From positions 1,674,001 through 1,738,000 of the forward strand of contig KN832878.1 of NCBI GenBank assembly GCA_000827325.1: a DNA stretch of 64,000 bases, in the 5' to 3' direction. Source of the stretch: Oidiodendron maius Zn. Lineage: Eukaryota; Ascomycota; Leotiomycetes; Myxotrichaceae. Shown here in pieces: positions 23,973-35,449 of this stretch. Below the pieces are notes generated by a model. The model ran no database searches, was not told the DNA's origin, and saw only the letters and a program-made list of their open reading frames with translations. The position numbers were made by a program, and so were the translations under genes. Position 1 is the first letter of the stretch, and every line of letters starts with the position of its first letter.

Positions 23973-25689
23973 TCAGCCATCTCCACTGAGTTTCATGACA
24001 CGCAGATCAAACCGTGAATTCGAAGCAGTCGTATTACCCAGCTCAGAGCACCATGCTAGTTCTCGTGCTCTATTAGGTTGTGACTTATAAAACCCCTGAA
24101 CAACCCATAGAGCAAAGAGAGTTGACTGGTACCCAAGAGTGCCGTGTTCAGTGCGGTAGCAATATTCAAACGATTGGGAGATGTTGTTAGCTAGAGAAGC
24201 TATTCCGTCGTCAGATGGACAGCTGTTATCTGAATCTAGTTCGCTCCTGTATGTGTCCTGCAGATCGAAGCTATGTTGCGGGGTAATACCCCTGGTCACC
24301 TGGCTCTTCAGTCTCTTCTGGATATCTTGTATAGTACGGTATAGCAGAATGAGCATAGACCAGTAAAGGAGAAGATACCATGCTATTATCAGACTTGGGA
24401 ACTGGAATGCAAGTGGGAACATGCGACCTAGGACTGGATCATCTGCTGGGTTAACTGCGACCGAAGGAACTGTCCAATATAGCGGGCCATGAACTAGAGT
24501 CTTTAATTTCCCACTCCAAGCTAGCAGTTGCCAATTTAGACTAGAGCAAAGGTGAAGTAGTCGAATTAGGATAGGCACTTCTGTTGTTTTATTAGGGCTT
24601 GTGGTAAGCATGTCAAGTGCTTCCATGATGGAAGGTAATTGTATCATGAGATCCTGGAGATGATAATATAAGCCATGTCCTTCATGATCCCTTGCGCAAC
24701 GCTCCCACTCTTGACCTGGTAAGGCTGATCGTCGGCGACTTCTAAAAGCCTGAATGATCTAGGTCTTGTTAGTCTATCCTCCTTACAGTATAGAAAGTTT
24801 CCTTACAGTAGCGGTTCGTATGTTCGCGCAAAGAATACGACCTGCGGGAGTTTCATAGACGCTTGGTCCAAGAATCTGTAGAATCTGACTACCACCCTGA
24901 ACGTGGCTTAGACTATAGTTCTGGCTCGATTGACCTGAGAACAGCTATAATAGCTTAGGTTAGATCTGTCTCTAGTTATAGCTGCGATAATACTCACCTC
25001 ATACGTCGACAAAATCACAGTGCTTGCCAGAGTCGCTTCTGGTGCCACCAGTTTTCGGCCGCCAACCGTCTTCCTTAGCTCTCCTAGTGCGGAGCCGTAA
25101 AGCTGGGAACTTTCCTTCACTAGCACGGGATCGTGGTTCCAGAGGCCAATTTGAGCTACACATAAGGCTTCTAAAGATGTGTTGTATGCACAATTTGTTA
25201 GGGATATATTAGGCAATGCATAGACCCAGCAAGTTGTTTGGCTAGCTCTTGTGGGGGCTTGCGCTGCTATTGGAAAATAGACGTCGAGAAACTTGGATAA
25301 TAGTTGCATCCTATGTACTGGGGCTGGATTTGGAGACGTCGGGATTGAATGCTTCAGGCTCTCACTGTGATATATATAGGAGGGTGCAGTATGCTTCAGA
25401 CCCGAGTTTACGAGAAGTTTCGTTTTAGCCGCATTCGAGAATATATCAACTGCTGAGACGAATGGGTCTGTCACACTCCGGTTGATAAAAATCTGTCCCT
25501 GTTGTATAACAAGGTATTCGCATCTAAGACCTAGCCGTCTGCATCTTAAGCACGCTGGGCGTGAAAGATCACACTATTTGAGAAAGGTTAGTAAACACTT
25601 CTATTTTAATACAGGAAGTATATTACTACCTTCGCCTTGATACGCCGACAAATAGTGCAGCGGCCTGCCCGGTTTGGAAGCCCAACCAT
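23973..25689 (-). CDS. Zn2Cys6 transcription factor
   Basis: Nuclear regulator of about 519 residues. Exons: 25689-25630, 25573-24998, 24944-24807 and 24758-23973, each in frame. Splicing the first intron creates the zinc cluster CTICRRIKAKCDLSRPAC followed by LRCRRLGLRC: the six cysteines have CX2CX6CX6CX2CX6C spacing. The middle region has the pattern ILSTYELFSGQS and SHVQGGSQILQILGP, matching the fungal transcription-factor domain found downstream of such clusters; the C-terminal part is helical and hydrophobic. The donor at 24806 lies in a 10-bp sequence (CCTTACAGTA on the plus strand) that is repeated 20 nt away at 24781-24790, offering a second donor. It neighbours the GH3 gene and the ABC pump but points toward neither promoter. 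Target unknown. Confidence 0.88.
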
Positions 25690-27170
25690 TCTTTCAAATC
25701 TGTATGTTGCTGCCTCTTCTGTTGTAGCGCTGCGTTGCAATACTGGGTTGTTCCCCTGCTGCAATTAGCCTACTGGGCTGCTTTATGGAACAGGAAGTAT
25801 CTCGCGATTCTCGTGCAAAACGTTCCAGCCCGTCACGTCCCATGGCGGGGGAGTAGCAACGATTTAACAGGAAAACTGCTAGAAGATGCAAAGTGGGATT
25901 ACAAATATCAGCCAGGCTAGGTAGCCAATAGGGCTCGCGTTACAAACACTCCAACCCTGCTGAGGTAATCGATACACCACCCGATTAAGTTACCAAAAAG
26001 GGTAATAATAAGTTAATCAATTCGTGGGTGTGGATCTTACTAATGTTTGTGCGTGCTTCACCAGGGGGTGTCAGAATTAAGGGCACAGGCGCATACTTAG
26101 CCGAAACTCCCAAATAGCCAATTTCTTCTTCTACATTACTATCCCTTCGTCTGGCAGCCACTGCCCACGCTAGCAAGGGCTACCTTGAATCGACACTTTT
26201 GATTTGCTCTAAAATGAAATACACAATATTATGCGAAACTATGCCTAATTCTGACTTTTATGGAGTATACCACTGGATAACTCAGAAGTGGTATATTAGT
26301 GAAGAGGAGATACGAATCGTAGTATTTGGGATGAGTGCTTACAAAACGATGGTAGGTTAGTAAATAGCCATTAATTGATTGATGGATAAGCTAATTACAA
26401 AAGCCTGGCTATATATATAGCTAGAATATAGCGTATATATATGAGTATATATATATATATATATAACACCATGGGAGCGTAAACAAGTCCTTCATTATAT
26501 GACTCTTGGCTATTTCTCACCAATAATGAAGCGGTTAAGTTCTCTTTCTTTTAGGGTGGCTGGAGATATATAGCTTGCCCGATTATAAGAGGATATAGTC
26601 TCATAATTGTCAGATGTCTTGAGCCACTTAAGCTATCTTCTATACTTGTCCAGTATAGTTTATCTTGATCGAGACACATGGATTCGTCTGGAACATATTG
26701 TCTATAAGCTGCAGACTGTCGTACTTCTAAATGGCAGCTCTGCCTCTGCCACAGCTTAAGGCTTTTCCTCTAGAGTGTCAGTTGTAAGTAGTCAACAACG
26801 TCCTGATCAAATTTATCTCTTATTAGAAGTGTTGTGTACGGCATTAATCTGACGGTTTGTCTTGAGCCTCCACATCTTTCTTACAGTGATTACGATAAAA
26901 GGCTGAGAGTGGTAAGGAGAGGAAAACCAATATACTGGAGAAATCTTTGCCAAATCATATGGTTGAGGTGGTGCCATGATATGGGTAGGTGTCCAAAATA
27001 ATTTTCGAGGGTCGACTAGCAACAGTTGACGACCTGGGCAAATTTTAAATGCTCTAGTGCTAGTAGAGTCAGGCAAAACGCTACTCAATTATGCCCACAT
27101 GCTGAGCTGGAACGAGTTCGCTGCACTATGGGGTAATGTTCATGGCGTGGTGTGCCATTTCGAGTATGTA
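25690..27170. other. gene-free stretch with AT microsatellites
   Basis: No gene recognised. TA-rich simple repeats occur at about 26400-26465. The last part leads into the FAD-oxidase relic. Confidence 0.4.
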
Positions 27171-27179
27171 AACCGCAAA

Positions 27180-27480
27180 GTCCTTGAGCATGCGATCCTC
27201 GGGGGGAATAGTGGAGAAACCTGCTGTCAAGGGCATTGTATCGACAAGTGTACGGAGCCGCCTCGTTGTTCTTCCCTCATTCGAATTCCAACAGCTGATG
27301 AGCAAGCAGGGTCTCTTCGCTTACCGGGGTCCACATCAGTGGTACGGGAAGAGCAGTCGAACCGCCTACAGATAATGCTGTCCTCCCTGCATGGCGCGAC
27401 GGCCTCGCTCATATCATCGCTGGCGGAGAATGGAACTTCACCTCTCTCTGGGAAACCGTCCAAGAGGTCTCCCTTTAATA
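27180..27480 (+). pseudogene. berberine-bridge-type FAD-linked oxidase fragment
   Basis: Only a piece near the C-terminal part of a BBE/6-hydroxynicotine-oxidase-like flavoprotein can be read. GIVSTSVRSRLVVLPSFEF in one frame is followed, after a frame change near 27330, by VHISGTGRAVEPPTDNAVLP, AWRDGLAHIIAGGEWNF and TSLWETVQEV. The GRAVEPPTDNAVLPAWR block is typical of fungal members. The usual N-terminal PCMH FAD domain and the C-terminal YxNY-type block are absent, so this is a relic, not a gene. Boundaries are approximate. Confidence 0.62.
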
Positions 27481-27635
27481 GAGCACCCGTTCTACTAAAC
27501 AAATTCAATTCCGCCGACAGTGACCTTAATTAACTTCTAAATCTTCCTATTAACCACCCCCCTCTTGTATATAAGGTTCTATGTATTACCCGTCCCCACT
27601 CTTAGTATACTCTTCCTAGAACAGTATTTTATTTA

Positions 27636-30600
27636 TCATTTGTTTAAGTTCTTTCGCGGGACACGGGCCAGCCAATAGATACCGAGTGCAGCAAACGCAT
27701 TGAAAACAATATAGACCAGCATTAGCCCGAAATTTCTCCATCTCTGGTCATAAAACGAGAAAACGGATGCCAAGAATGTATTCGTGCTTGCCATGCTGCA
27801 GTACTCACAGCTCGTCGTTGCAGCCGGGTTGTAGATCGCGCCTCCGGCCATCTGGGCAAAGTCTGCCAGATATTCACCACACGTCTGCCCGATCGGTGGG
27901 TTCAATTTCAACACTTCCAACGGAGCACATTGCACTTCATTATTGGCGACTCCAGTTGATAATAGTGCGCTGACAAGGTAGGTGAACGGAGATACGCGAT
28001 ACATGAAAATCCAAAAACCTGGAAGTGCTGCAGGAGTTGCAAGAACGCTGTTCATTTCGATCAGTATTTTATTCGAGAATGAGTCATAACAATGGCGTAT
28101 TGGGGCTAGACTTACCCGCAGAACACCAAACAAAGGGCAAACAAAATGAGTGCAATTATAGCCCCAATCTCTGCTGACCCAACTCCGGCAATCACCATAC
28201 TTGTAAAGGTAGAAGCAAATAGCATAAAGCTCAACACTAGAAGGTACATTAAGCTGCCACGCTCAGTAACGGCATTTGTTGGAATAGCATTCCGGTACAT
28301 GCCAATTGAATAGTAGAGGGGGAAGAATATTAAGAGCGATGCAAAGGCATTCCATGGGAGCTCCACAATAATATTAGACAGCATAAATGCCTTCCAAGAG
28401 TAAGTTTTGGATGGCCGTTCGCGGGCCTCGTATAAATCCCGTTGAGCTATAAAGTTGGGCATGGCCTGGTAAGCCAGGAAGGCAAAAATAATCATGAGCA
28501 TGAATATTGAGAACATTTGGTTTTGCAAGCCCTGTATCGAGACGCTAGAATTGAGAAATGAGAGACCGATAAACAAGGCCTAGTAATTTGATTAGACTTT
28601 GAAGGAGAATCACGTAAGTGGGTATGCTTACTGAGAAGAAACACAAGGATAGTTTTGACCAAATATAGGACGGCGTACGCCAGTACTGTTCAAAAGCCCG
28701 TATGGTGCACTTAAGAAGCTGTAAATGAAATGGTGTAGCGAATGACTGCGATTCTGTAGAGTCAAATTCCGGGGAAGAAGCCGCTGTTAAATCCCGATTC
28801 AGACACCCGAGATGTTCTTTAACTTGAGCATACTCCGGGCTATCGCGCCAGATCTGAGACCAGTCTTCGTCGACATGAACGCCTGGAGCGGCTCCAATGA
28901 CCTCAAGGATCCATTCAGCCGGATTTTCCGTGTCAGCAATGGGGCGTGCGCCATTCTTTTCAAAATATGCCGTCATTTTTTTCGAGTCGTCGCCAATATC
29001 ACCAAAATAGACTGTCCTCCCCCCTTTGGCGAGCAACAGCAGTCTATCAAATTGCTGAAAGAGAATCGCTGAAGGTTGATGAATTGTACATAAAATAGCT
29101 TGACCATTGTTTGCCAACTTTTTGATAAGAGTGCATATCGACCATGCTGTTTGACTATCAAGACCTGAGGTTGGCTCGTCGAGAAAGAGGAGTAGGCCAG
29201 GCTTAGCAGCTAGTTCCACCCCGATCGTAAGCCGCTTTCGCTGCTCAACATTGAGACCTTACAGTGCCGTCTTTAGCAAAACCCCAGTACGTAGGAATTG
29301 TGGGGGAGGGGGTATATACCTTCACCAGGGACTCCAATCACTGCGTCAGCATACTTCTCCATCTCTAGCAGCTTGATAATCTCTTCAACAAATTCAAATT
29401 TTTCTGTTTCTGGGACAGAGCTTGGCTGCCGTACTGACGCGCTGAACCTCAAAGCCTCTCTTACCGTTGATGTGGCGAGGTGAATATCCTGTTGCTGGAC
29501 ATAACCTGTCTTCCGCTGAAAGGAGCTGCTCCTCGGATGGCCATGAACCAAGATATCACCGGTGACAAGACCCACCGTGACTCGAGATGCAAGGACATCC
29601 AGTAGAGTGGTTTTACCGGCTCCGGTAGCACCCTAGATCTAGTCAGAATGAATTTATTATTTGTTACTTGTTTCGTACCATTAACGCTGTTAGAGTCCCT
29701 GGTTTCACCCAGCCATCAACATTTTCCAGGATAGTCCTTTTCTTCCCTTTGATCGAGATATCATAACAAACATCCGACCAGTAGAAAATAAACTTTTGTT
29801 GCGGTAGTATCGTACGTGGATTTAAATCTTCGCCTTGGTATTCACCTGATGAAATTTGATGTGCAGGGCTAGGCTCTTGTGACTCCTCATCCGTAACCCG
29901 TTCAAAGGCGGTCTTGTGATACCCACGACGGAATATCAAGACTTCGCCTTTTGCCCGTTCAAATGATAGGTATTCAGCTAGAAGGATGGCTACCAACGAG
30001 AAGAAAAGTGTGAATGAATATATGACCCCAAGATTCCTGAACATGGTTAGTTGCGAGTCATATAATTGCTTCGAGCGCGTCGGGTTCCCTACCTCCATAG
30101 ATGGGAATGATAATATTCATATGTACCTTGGATATAGAGATCTCCGTTGATGAAATCCGACCCGGGAAGAGCACCTGGTGTCGCACATGTTCGTTCGAGG
30201 CCTGTGGCGTTCTGGTAAGTGGGCCCGGCGGGAACAAATTGAACGCAGGGAAACCGCCGGTTATGGAATTCATTGACCATGATGCTTTCAAATGCATATG
30301 AAATGGGATTGATGTAGTTGATCCACCGTAGCCAACCCTGCATACTGGGCACTGGGAGGACAAAGCCAGCATAGATGACCAATCCGAGGAGAAAAATAGC
30401 CAGGGGCGTCATAGCTTGGGACAGTGTCCGAGAGAGTTGGCCGATCGTACGGAAGATCATTGACATAGCGAGCGTGCAGCTAAATACAAACAGCAGATAT
30501 GTGAAGAATCCATCGGCATCGCGACGAAGGTTTGTCATGAGATACAGTGGCGTGTTAAAGGCAAAAGTAGAAAGAAGCTTAGTCGGTAGATCGCACACCA

Positions 30601-32702
30601 TTGACGCAATAGCTTCCGACAATGGTTGGTAAAACGCGTACATCTTATGCTTTTCGACAATAGGCCGTTGAACATAGAGGGGTAGAATCTAAGACATTTA
30701 GCACAACGTTATCAATTACCAGTTCTTGTTTTTTTTTATCAAGGGAGGCAAGAGTTAATGAGGTAAAAAGTTGGCCATACCTCAAGTGCGCTGCTGAGGG
30801 CATTGAATAAGACAGCGAAGAACAGTAGCGTTCCTCGCCCAAAAAAACTTGATGAATCTGGTGGGAGGTTATAAAACACGCTTCCAAGGATGAGCGACAT
30901 GACAAAATTTCCCAGAATCGTGATGATGGCAAATGCGCTCTCGGCTCGCAATCTATGAAATCCTCGGACTATGCATAGTTTAATCTGCATTGGAACAGAT
31001 ATCATATACGGCGACTGGGCGCTCCTATGCAGCAGTTAGTACGGTTTTACAGAATAATGGATGTTGGTATTATCGGACATCAAAGATGGCTGCTGTGATT
31101 TCCTTGAAGCTATGAAAGCATTAAGCTGCGGACCGTCTAAGGGGAATTCGTTTTCGAATTCGGCAATATCAGAAAGAAGCTTCTCCCTGGTTTTACTGTG
31201 TCGCCATGCCTCGGCAAACTCGACTGGTGTGCGTGGAACTTCATGCTCGAAGCCTGGCATAACAACTCGCTCTGCGGGATTCGTCAAGGAAGTGAGAAAA
31301 TCACTAGTGGTCTGACGGTTGGGACAACGATATCCCATGTTCGTGAAATATTCCTTTGCGTCCTTAGTACTTCCGAAGAATATCTCCCGACCCTCATACA
31401 ACACAACGACCTTGTCGAATTTCTGGGTCATGGTATATTAGTAAAGAAAGAGAAGATTAAATCATAGGAGATTTCCTCACATCATATGCCTCTTGAGAAG
31501 CCTGATAGGCAGCAACAAACGCGGTGGAACCTGCCAGGTCGGTAGCCAACCGCAAAGTCTTCACAAATTGTAAAGCAGTAGCGCTATCCAGGCCACGTGT
31601 ACTGTTGTCCCAGCATTGTAAGGGGGCTTGACACAACATGACCTCCGCTATACTGACTCGCTTGCGCTCACCCCCACTGACGCCTCTGATGTAGTCGTTT
31701 CCCAATTTTGTGTCCACCGTGTGAGAAAGACCAAGAGTAGCCATGACCACGTCTCGGGCATGTATTGCATATTGTTCACGCGTCACCCCTGGGGGTCGAT
31801 TTTTTGGCGTTCGAGACAGGGATGCAAATAACAGAGTCTGACCTACCGTTAAGTGAGGGAAATGAATGTCTGACTCTGCTTGGTAGATCACCTCTCCGCG
31901 GAATTGACTCTTCATCAAGGCACTGGAGATACCTAATGTTGTTTGGAGTTAACAATAGTGAAGAAAGAGTTATATCCAGCTCCCCTCACCTGTGTAATTA
32001 AACGAAGTAGTCTCGTCAACTGCAAGACCGTACGTTTGGCCGGCTATAGTTTTCAAAAGGGTCGAGACGCCGCTTTCATGATATCAACACGTGAATCACC
32101 ATTGGGGGTGGGCAAGCTTCTTTGACATACCTTCCTGGACACCCAAGCACAATACACATCTCTCCAGGGCGTACTAATCCATCAAAGTCCTTCAAAATGG
32201 GAAACTTCCGCGCCGCTCGAAACAAATTTTGGAGCTTCTGGATACCTGCCAGGAAAATATTGAGAACATCCTTTTGGTAGTCGGTATCCTTGCCGAACCC
32301 GTAGACGTTCATATTCTTAAAAGAGATGCCTGCCGAACGTTGGGGGTATCTCTCCTGGTCGTTGGAGAGAATTGATAGGTATAACTTGAGCCAGCGCTCG
32401 ACTTCAAACTTTGGTGAATTAGGATCTAGCCTGGGGTCATCTACATCTCCGAAGGGATTGGCTGCCGCTGTCCCCGAAGGATGTCTCGACAAGTTCGAAA
32501 AAGCTCGGGCTAGAGCTTGGATATTTTCCGCTGTGTCTACGACAGACACATTTCCATCGGTCTCATCCAAGCTGTCTTGTCCCTTGGAAGCCTTTTGGGC
32601 GTCATCCGGCTCCACACTCTGAGGCGATGCCCACCCCATCGAACCATGTCCATCCCCAACATCAACCACACCTTTCTCGGTGCTGCTTGAAAACGATGTC
32701 AT
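27636..32702 (-). CDS. PDR-type ABC transporter (ABC-G full size)
   Basis: ATP-driven plasma-membrane exporter of drugs and other hydrophobic compounds, order NBD-TMD-NBD-TMD. Eleven exons give about 1487 residues, normal for the family: 32702-32131, 32072-31990, 31932-31481, 31422-31079, 31024-30781, 30688-30093, 30036-29679, 29632-29320, 29257-28632, 28579-28116, 28047-27636. All introns are GT-AG and in frame. NBD1 has a Walker A spliced across the first intron (GCPGSGVST), signature [14 protein letters not shown] and Walker B region [17 protein letters not shown]2 has [31 protein letters not shown] and [14 protein letters not shown]. As in other fungal PDR pumps NBD1 lacks the Walker A lysine; here Val stands where Cys is usual. 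I chose ATG 32702 (MTSFSSS) because upstream in-frame sequence lacks another ATG. It is divergent from a Zn2Cys6 gene, so probably regulated by it. Confidence 0.95.
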
Positions 32703-32900
32703 TGCCGTCGAATCTGAAATAGGTAGAGGGCCAGAAAATGAGAAATGAGAGTGGTGATATAGAAATTGGCAGTAATAAAAGAGCCTGCGGCTTGCCTTTA
32801 TAAGACAGAAGGCGAGGCAGCTGCCCGCTGTCTGACCGCAGTGCCATTTCGAGAAGCAATATCCGTTTGCCACCACCCATGGAAAATGTCTCTCTAATAA

Positions 32901-32942
32901 CCGTACTCGCGTGGCCGTACTCGCGTGGCCGTACTCGCGTAT
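32901..32942. repeat. three tandem 14-bp units, candidate regulator-binding sites
   Basis: The unit CCGTACTCGCGTGG occurs at 32901-32914 and 32915-32928 exactly and at 32929-32942 with only the last two bases changed. It lies about 200-240 bp before the ABC transporter ATG, in the shared upstream region with the Zn2Cys6 gene at 33249. Each unit holds a CCG triplet and a CGCG core, the kind of site zinc-cluster proteins bind. Regulatory function is an inference. Confidence 0.6.
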
Positions 32943-33248
32943 CCCATTCCATGTAAGTGTCGTCACGGACCCAAGTGTGGCCCTAAATCATCCACCCCCA
33001 AGATTGCATCCCATGCATGGTTCCTGAATACGGAAGTTCGACTTGACCGGCGTGTGCGGGTAAACATCAGTGACTAAGCAGCATCAATAAAATTTCCCAA
33101 GTTACCGCTCTGGTACCCTCACACTAGGCTTTTGAAGCGCCTCGCATCTCAACTCCCCGGGAGGCTTTTCTTCGCGGGTAACCCTGAAGTTCAACCTTTG
33201 CGAGGTCATTATCTAGGACGATTGCGTCAATCCCCTCCAACTCGCGTC

Positions 33249-34560
33249 ATGTTCTCTCGGCAGGCTCATCGGAAGTCTCGCAAGGGTTGCTTGCCATGTA
33301 AGAGGCGCCATGTCAAGGTACGTCAGAAGGGTATCCTCCTAATCGCTCCTGTGGAAGGTCTCCTACGTCACAAACTCCAACAAATGAGAAATATGTACTT
33401 ACCACCCTCCCTTCTCTCCCCAGTGCGGAGAGGAACATCCTCACTGCCAGAACTGCATTGACTATGACCTGCAATGCGAGTACCGTGCTGCCCCGCCCTC
33501 TGTATTTTCTCGATCTTCTCTATCACCATCCTCAACACAGCGCTTCCCGACATTGGAAAGCAGTTATCCTCAGCCTTTACTTCTCGGCTTGACTAGCGCC
33601 ACGGAAAGCTCTCAAACCAGTCCCTGCAATGCCGGGAAACTCAACATTGCAGATCTGGAGTTGCTGCACCATTTCTCCACTGTCACGTATATCACCATGA
33701 GCAATGTTGCGGACGAGCAGAACACATGGCAGAGCACCATGGTCCGGATCGGTTTCAAGTACCCGTTTCTCTTACACGGTCTCCTAGCTTTTTCGGCATT
33801 GCATCTGGGCTATCTCAATCCGGTACAGTCCTTGAGCTATCTGTTAACTGCATCATCCCATCAAGACCGAGCTATTTCCCAGTTTCGCGAGATCTTCACC
33901 TCGGTCAGCCCGTCGAACTTCGATCCCATCCTCGCCTTCTCTTGCCTTCTCCCTCTGCATTCCCTCGCCAACACCACCACCTCCCGTCTAAGAAAGCACA
34001 TCTCCGACCAAGAAACCCTATCATCTTTCCTAGGCTCGGTACGTCTCTTACGCGGCGTTAATAACTTTGTCCCATACCGATGGCAGATTCCTTCATCGAG
34101 CTGTATGATATGTTTGGCTCAAGTTGCTCTTAGAAACCTACCTGAGGCTCTGACCTATCCTGGGATAGAGGCTCTGGATCGACTTCAGGATATGTGTTCG
34201 TCCTTGCTTAATACGAGCTCTGGTGGCGCTCCTGCACCCCATATCTTTATGGACGCCATTGCTCTCCTACGCAAAACATTCGCAAGGCTCGCCACAAAGA
34301 CGGCATTTGAGCAATTCACAGTAGGGATTATCCTTCTTTGGATGTACGACCTATCTGAAGAATTTATCAGCCTTTTATCCAGCAGCAACGCTATGGGGTT
34401 GACGATCCTCGCCCATTACGCCACTTTACTATATCGGCAAAACCATGTGTGGTGGATAGAAGGTTTGGGTTCTACGTTGATTGGGGCCATCTCCGCTATT
34501 TTGGGTGAGGAATGGGCGGATATTCTAGCATGGCCAAAGAAAGTAGCGAATATAACATAG
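33249..34560 (+). CDS. Zn2Cys6 transcription factor, Upc2-like, next to ABC pump
   Basis: Predicted 401-residue nuclear regulator. Exon 1 (33249-33317) encodes MFSRQAHRKSRKGCLPCKRR plus HVK; a 106-nt intron follows; exon 2 (33424-34560) starts CGEEHPHCQNCIDYDLQCEY. Joined, these give CX2CX6CX6CX2CX6C. The remainder is a compact helical domain of the sterol-uptake-regulator type (LELLHHFSTVTYITM, FLLHGLLAFSALHLGYL, C-terminal WADILAWPKK). The same protein type occurs at 7663-8985. It is head-to-head with the PDR ABC transporter, sharing about 550 bp of upstream DNA that contains three 14-bp repeats. A role in controlling that pump is likely but unproven. No lesions seen. Confidence 0.92.
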
Positions 34561-34751
34561 ACTAGGAATATATTAAGGTCAAACAGGACTGGCCCATTCA
34601 GTTGGCGGGTTATGGCGATAGAGTCAATCAAGTTACTCTAACCTTCCCAATGTTTTATGCGAGCAACGCGACGAATATCACGGGCCCCTTTAATTATTGT
34701 TCCTTTACCAGCATCTATCTACTTTAAATTAATTATTTACGCAATGACTCC

Positions 34752-35234
34752 TCAATGTACACTCGAATTTAAAGAACGTTTATGAATAAGCTCAGGTCGG
34801 CTTGGCCAAATTGGACGAGTATCCACTGATTCAGGGTCAGCCTGCATGGTTGATTCAGGGTCAGGGCTTAGACTAAGCAGTGGCAGTGATTCAGGGTTAG
34901 ACTGAGTAGTCGATTCAACACCAAGCTCAGCCCTTACATTGCGCATATTGATTGGGCACCTAAGACTAGCCCTAGTATGGCCAATGCCACGGCATAAACC
35001 ACATCTTCGTAGCCGAGTCTCTGATGCCTCCCATCCAGAGGGAATCCTTCTAGTGCTGTGAGTTCTACTAGAAGCAGATCGTATATAGGTGATAACACAT
35101 AGAGGCTCAAGAAGGGGCTCAGGTAAGCCTAAATATTGATCCCAGTACCAGTGTGGATGAAAATCGCCAGGGAATAAGGATAATCTTTCCTCTCGAATAG
35201 TCCGTATTCCGCGCGGGGCAGCTCTACCATCCAA
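34752..35234 (-). mobile_element. possible MULE/FAR1-like transposase C-terminal remnant with zinc knuckle
   Basis: An open frame of about 160 codons without a convincing ATG has a CX2CX4HX5C-like motif (CGLCRGIGHTRASLRC) preceded by basic residues. Fungal Mutator-like and related transposases often end in such a knuckle followed by low-complexity acidic/Ser-Pro sequence, as here. Downstream, a DPES/TQ-rich part is made from short DNA repeats (units around GATTCAGGGT). No catalytic domain is present. The assignment is weak; it could be a fragment of another zinc-knuckle protein. Confidence 0.35.
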
Positions 35235-35337
35235 TAGTTCATGTGCGGGGCACGGTCCGATGTTCTTTCTACAGTATACTTTCTGATATGCATACGAAAT
35301 GCTTTTTGTGATTAGAGATCCTTATATATATACTTTA

Positions 35338-35341
35338 TATA

Positions 35342-35376
<35 letters not shown>
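35338..35376. repeat. (TA)n microsatellite
   Basis: An almost pure TA dinucleotide run of about 35 bp lies between the zinc-knuckle fragment and the GDSL gene. Confidence 0.85.
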
Positions 35377-35377
<1 letters not shown>

Positions 35378-35449
35378 GCCGCAAGGCTTTGATAGAGTCA
35401 TTACCACCCACCTAACCTGCCCTATCCTTCGCAGGCAACCTTCGCCTCC

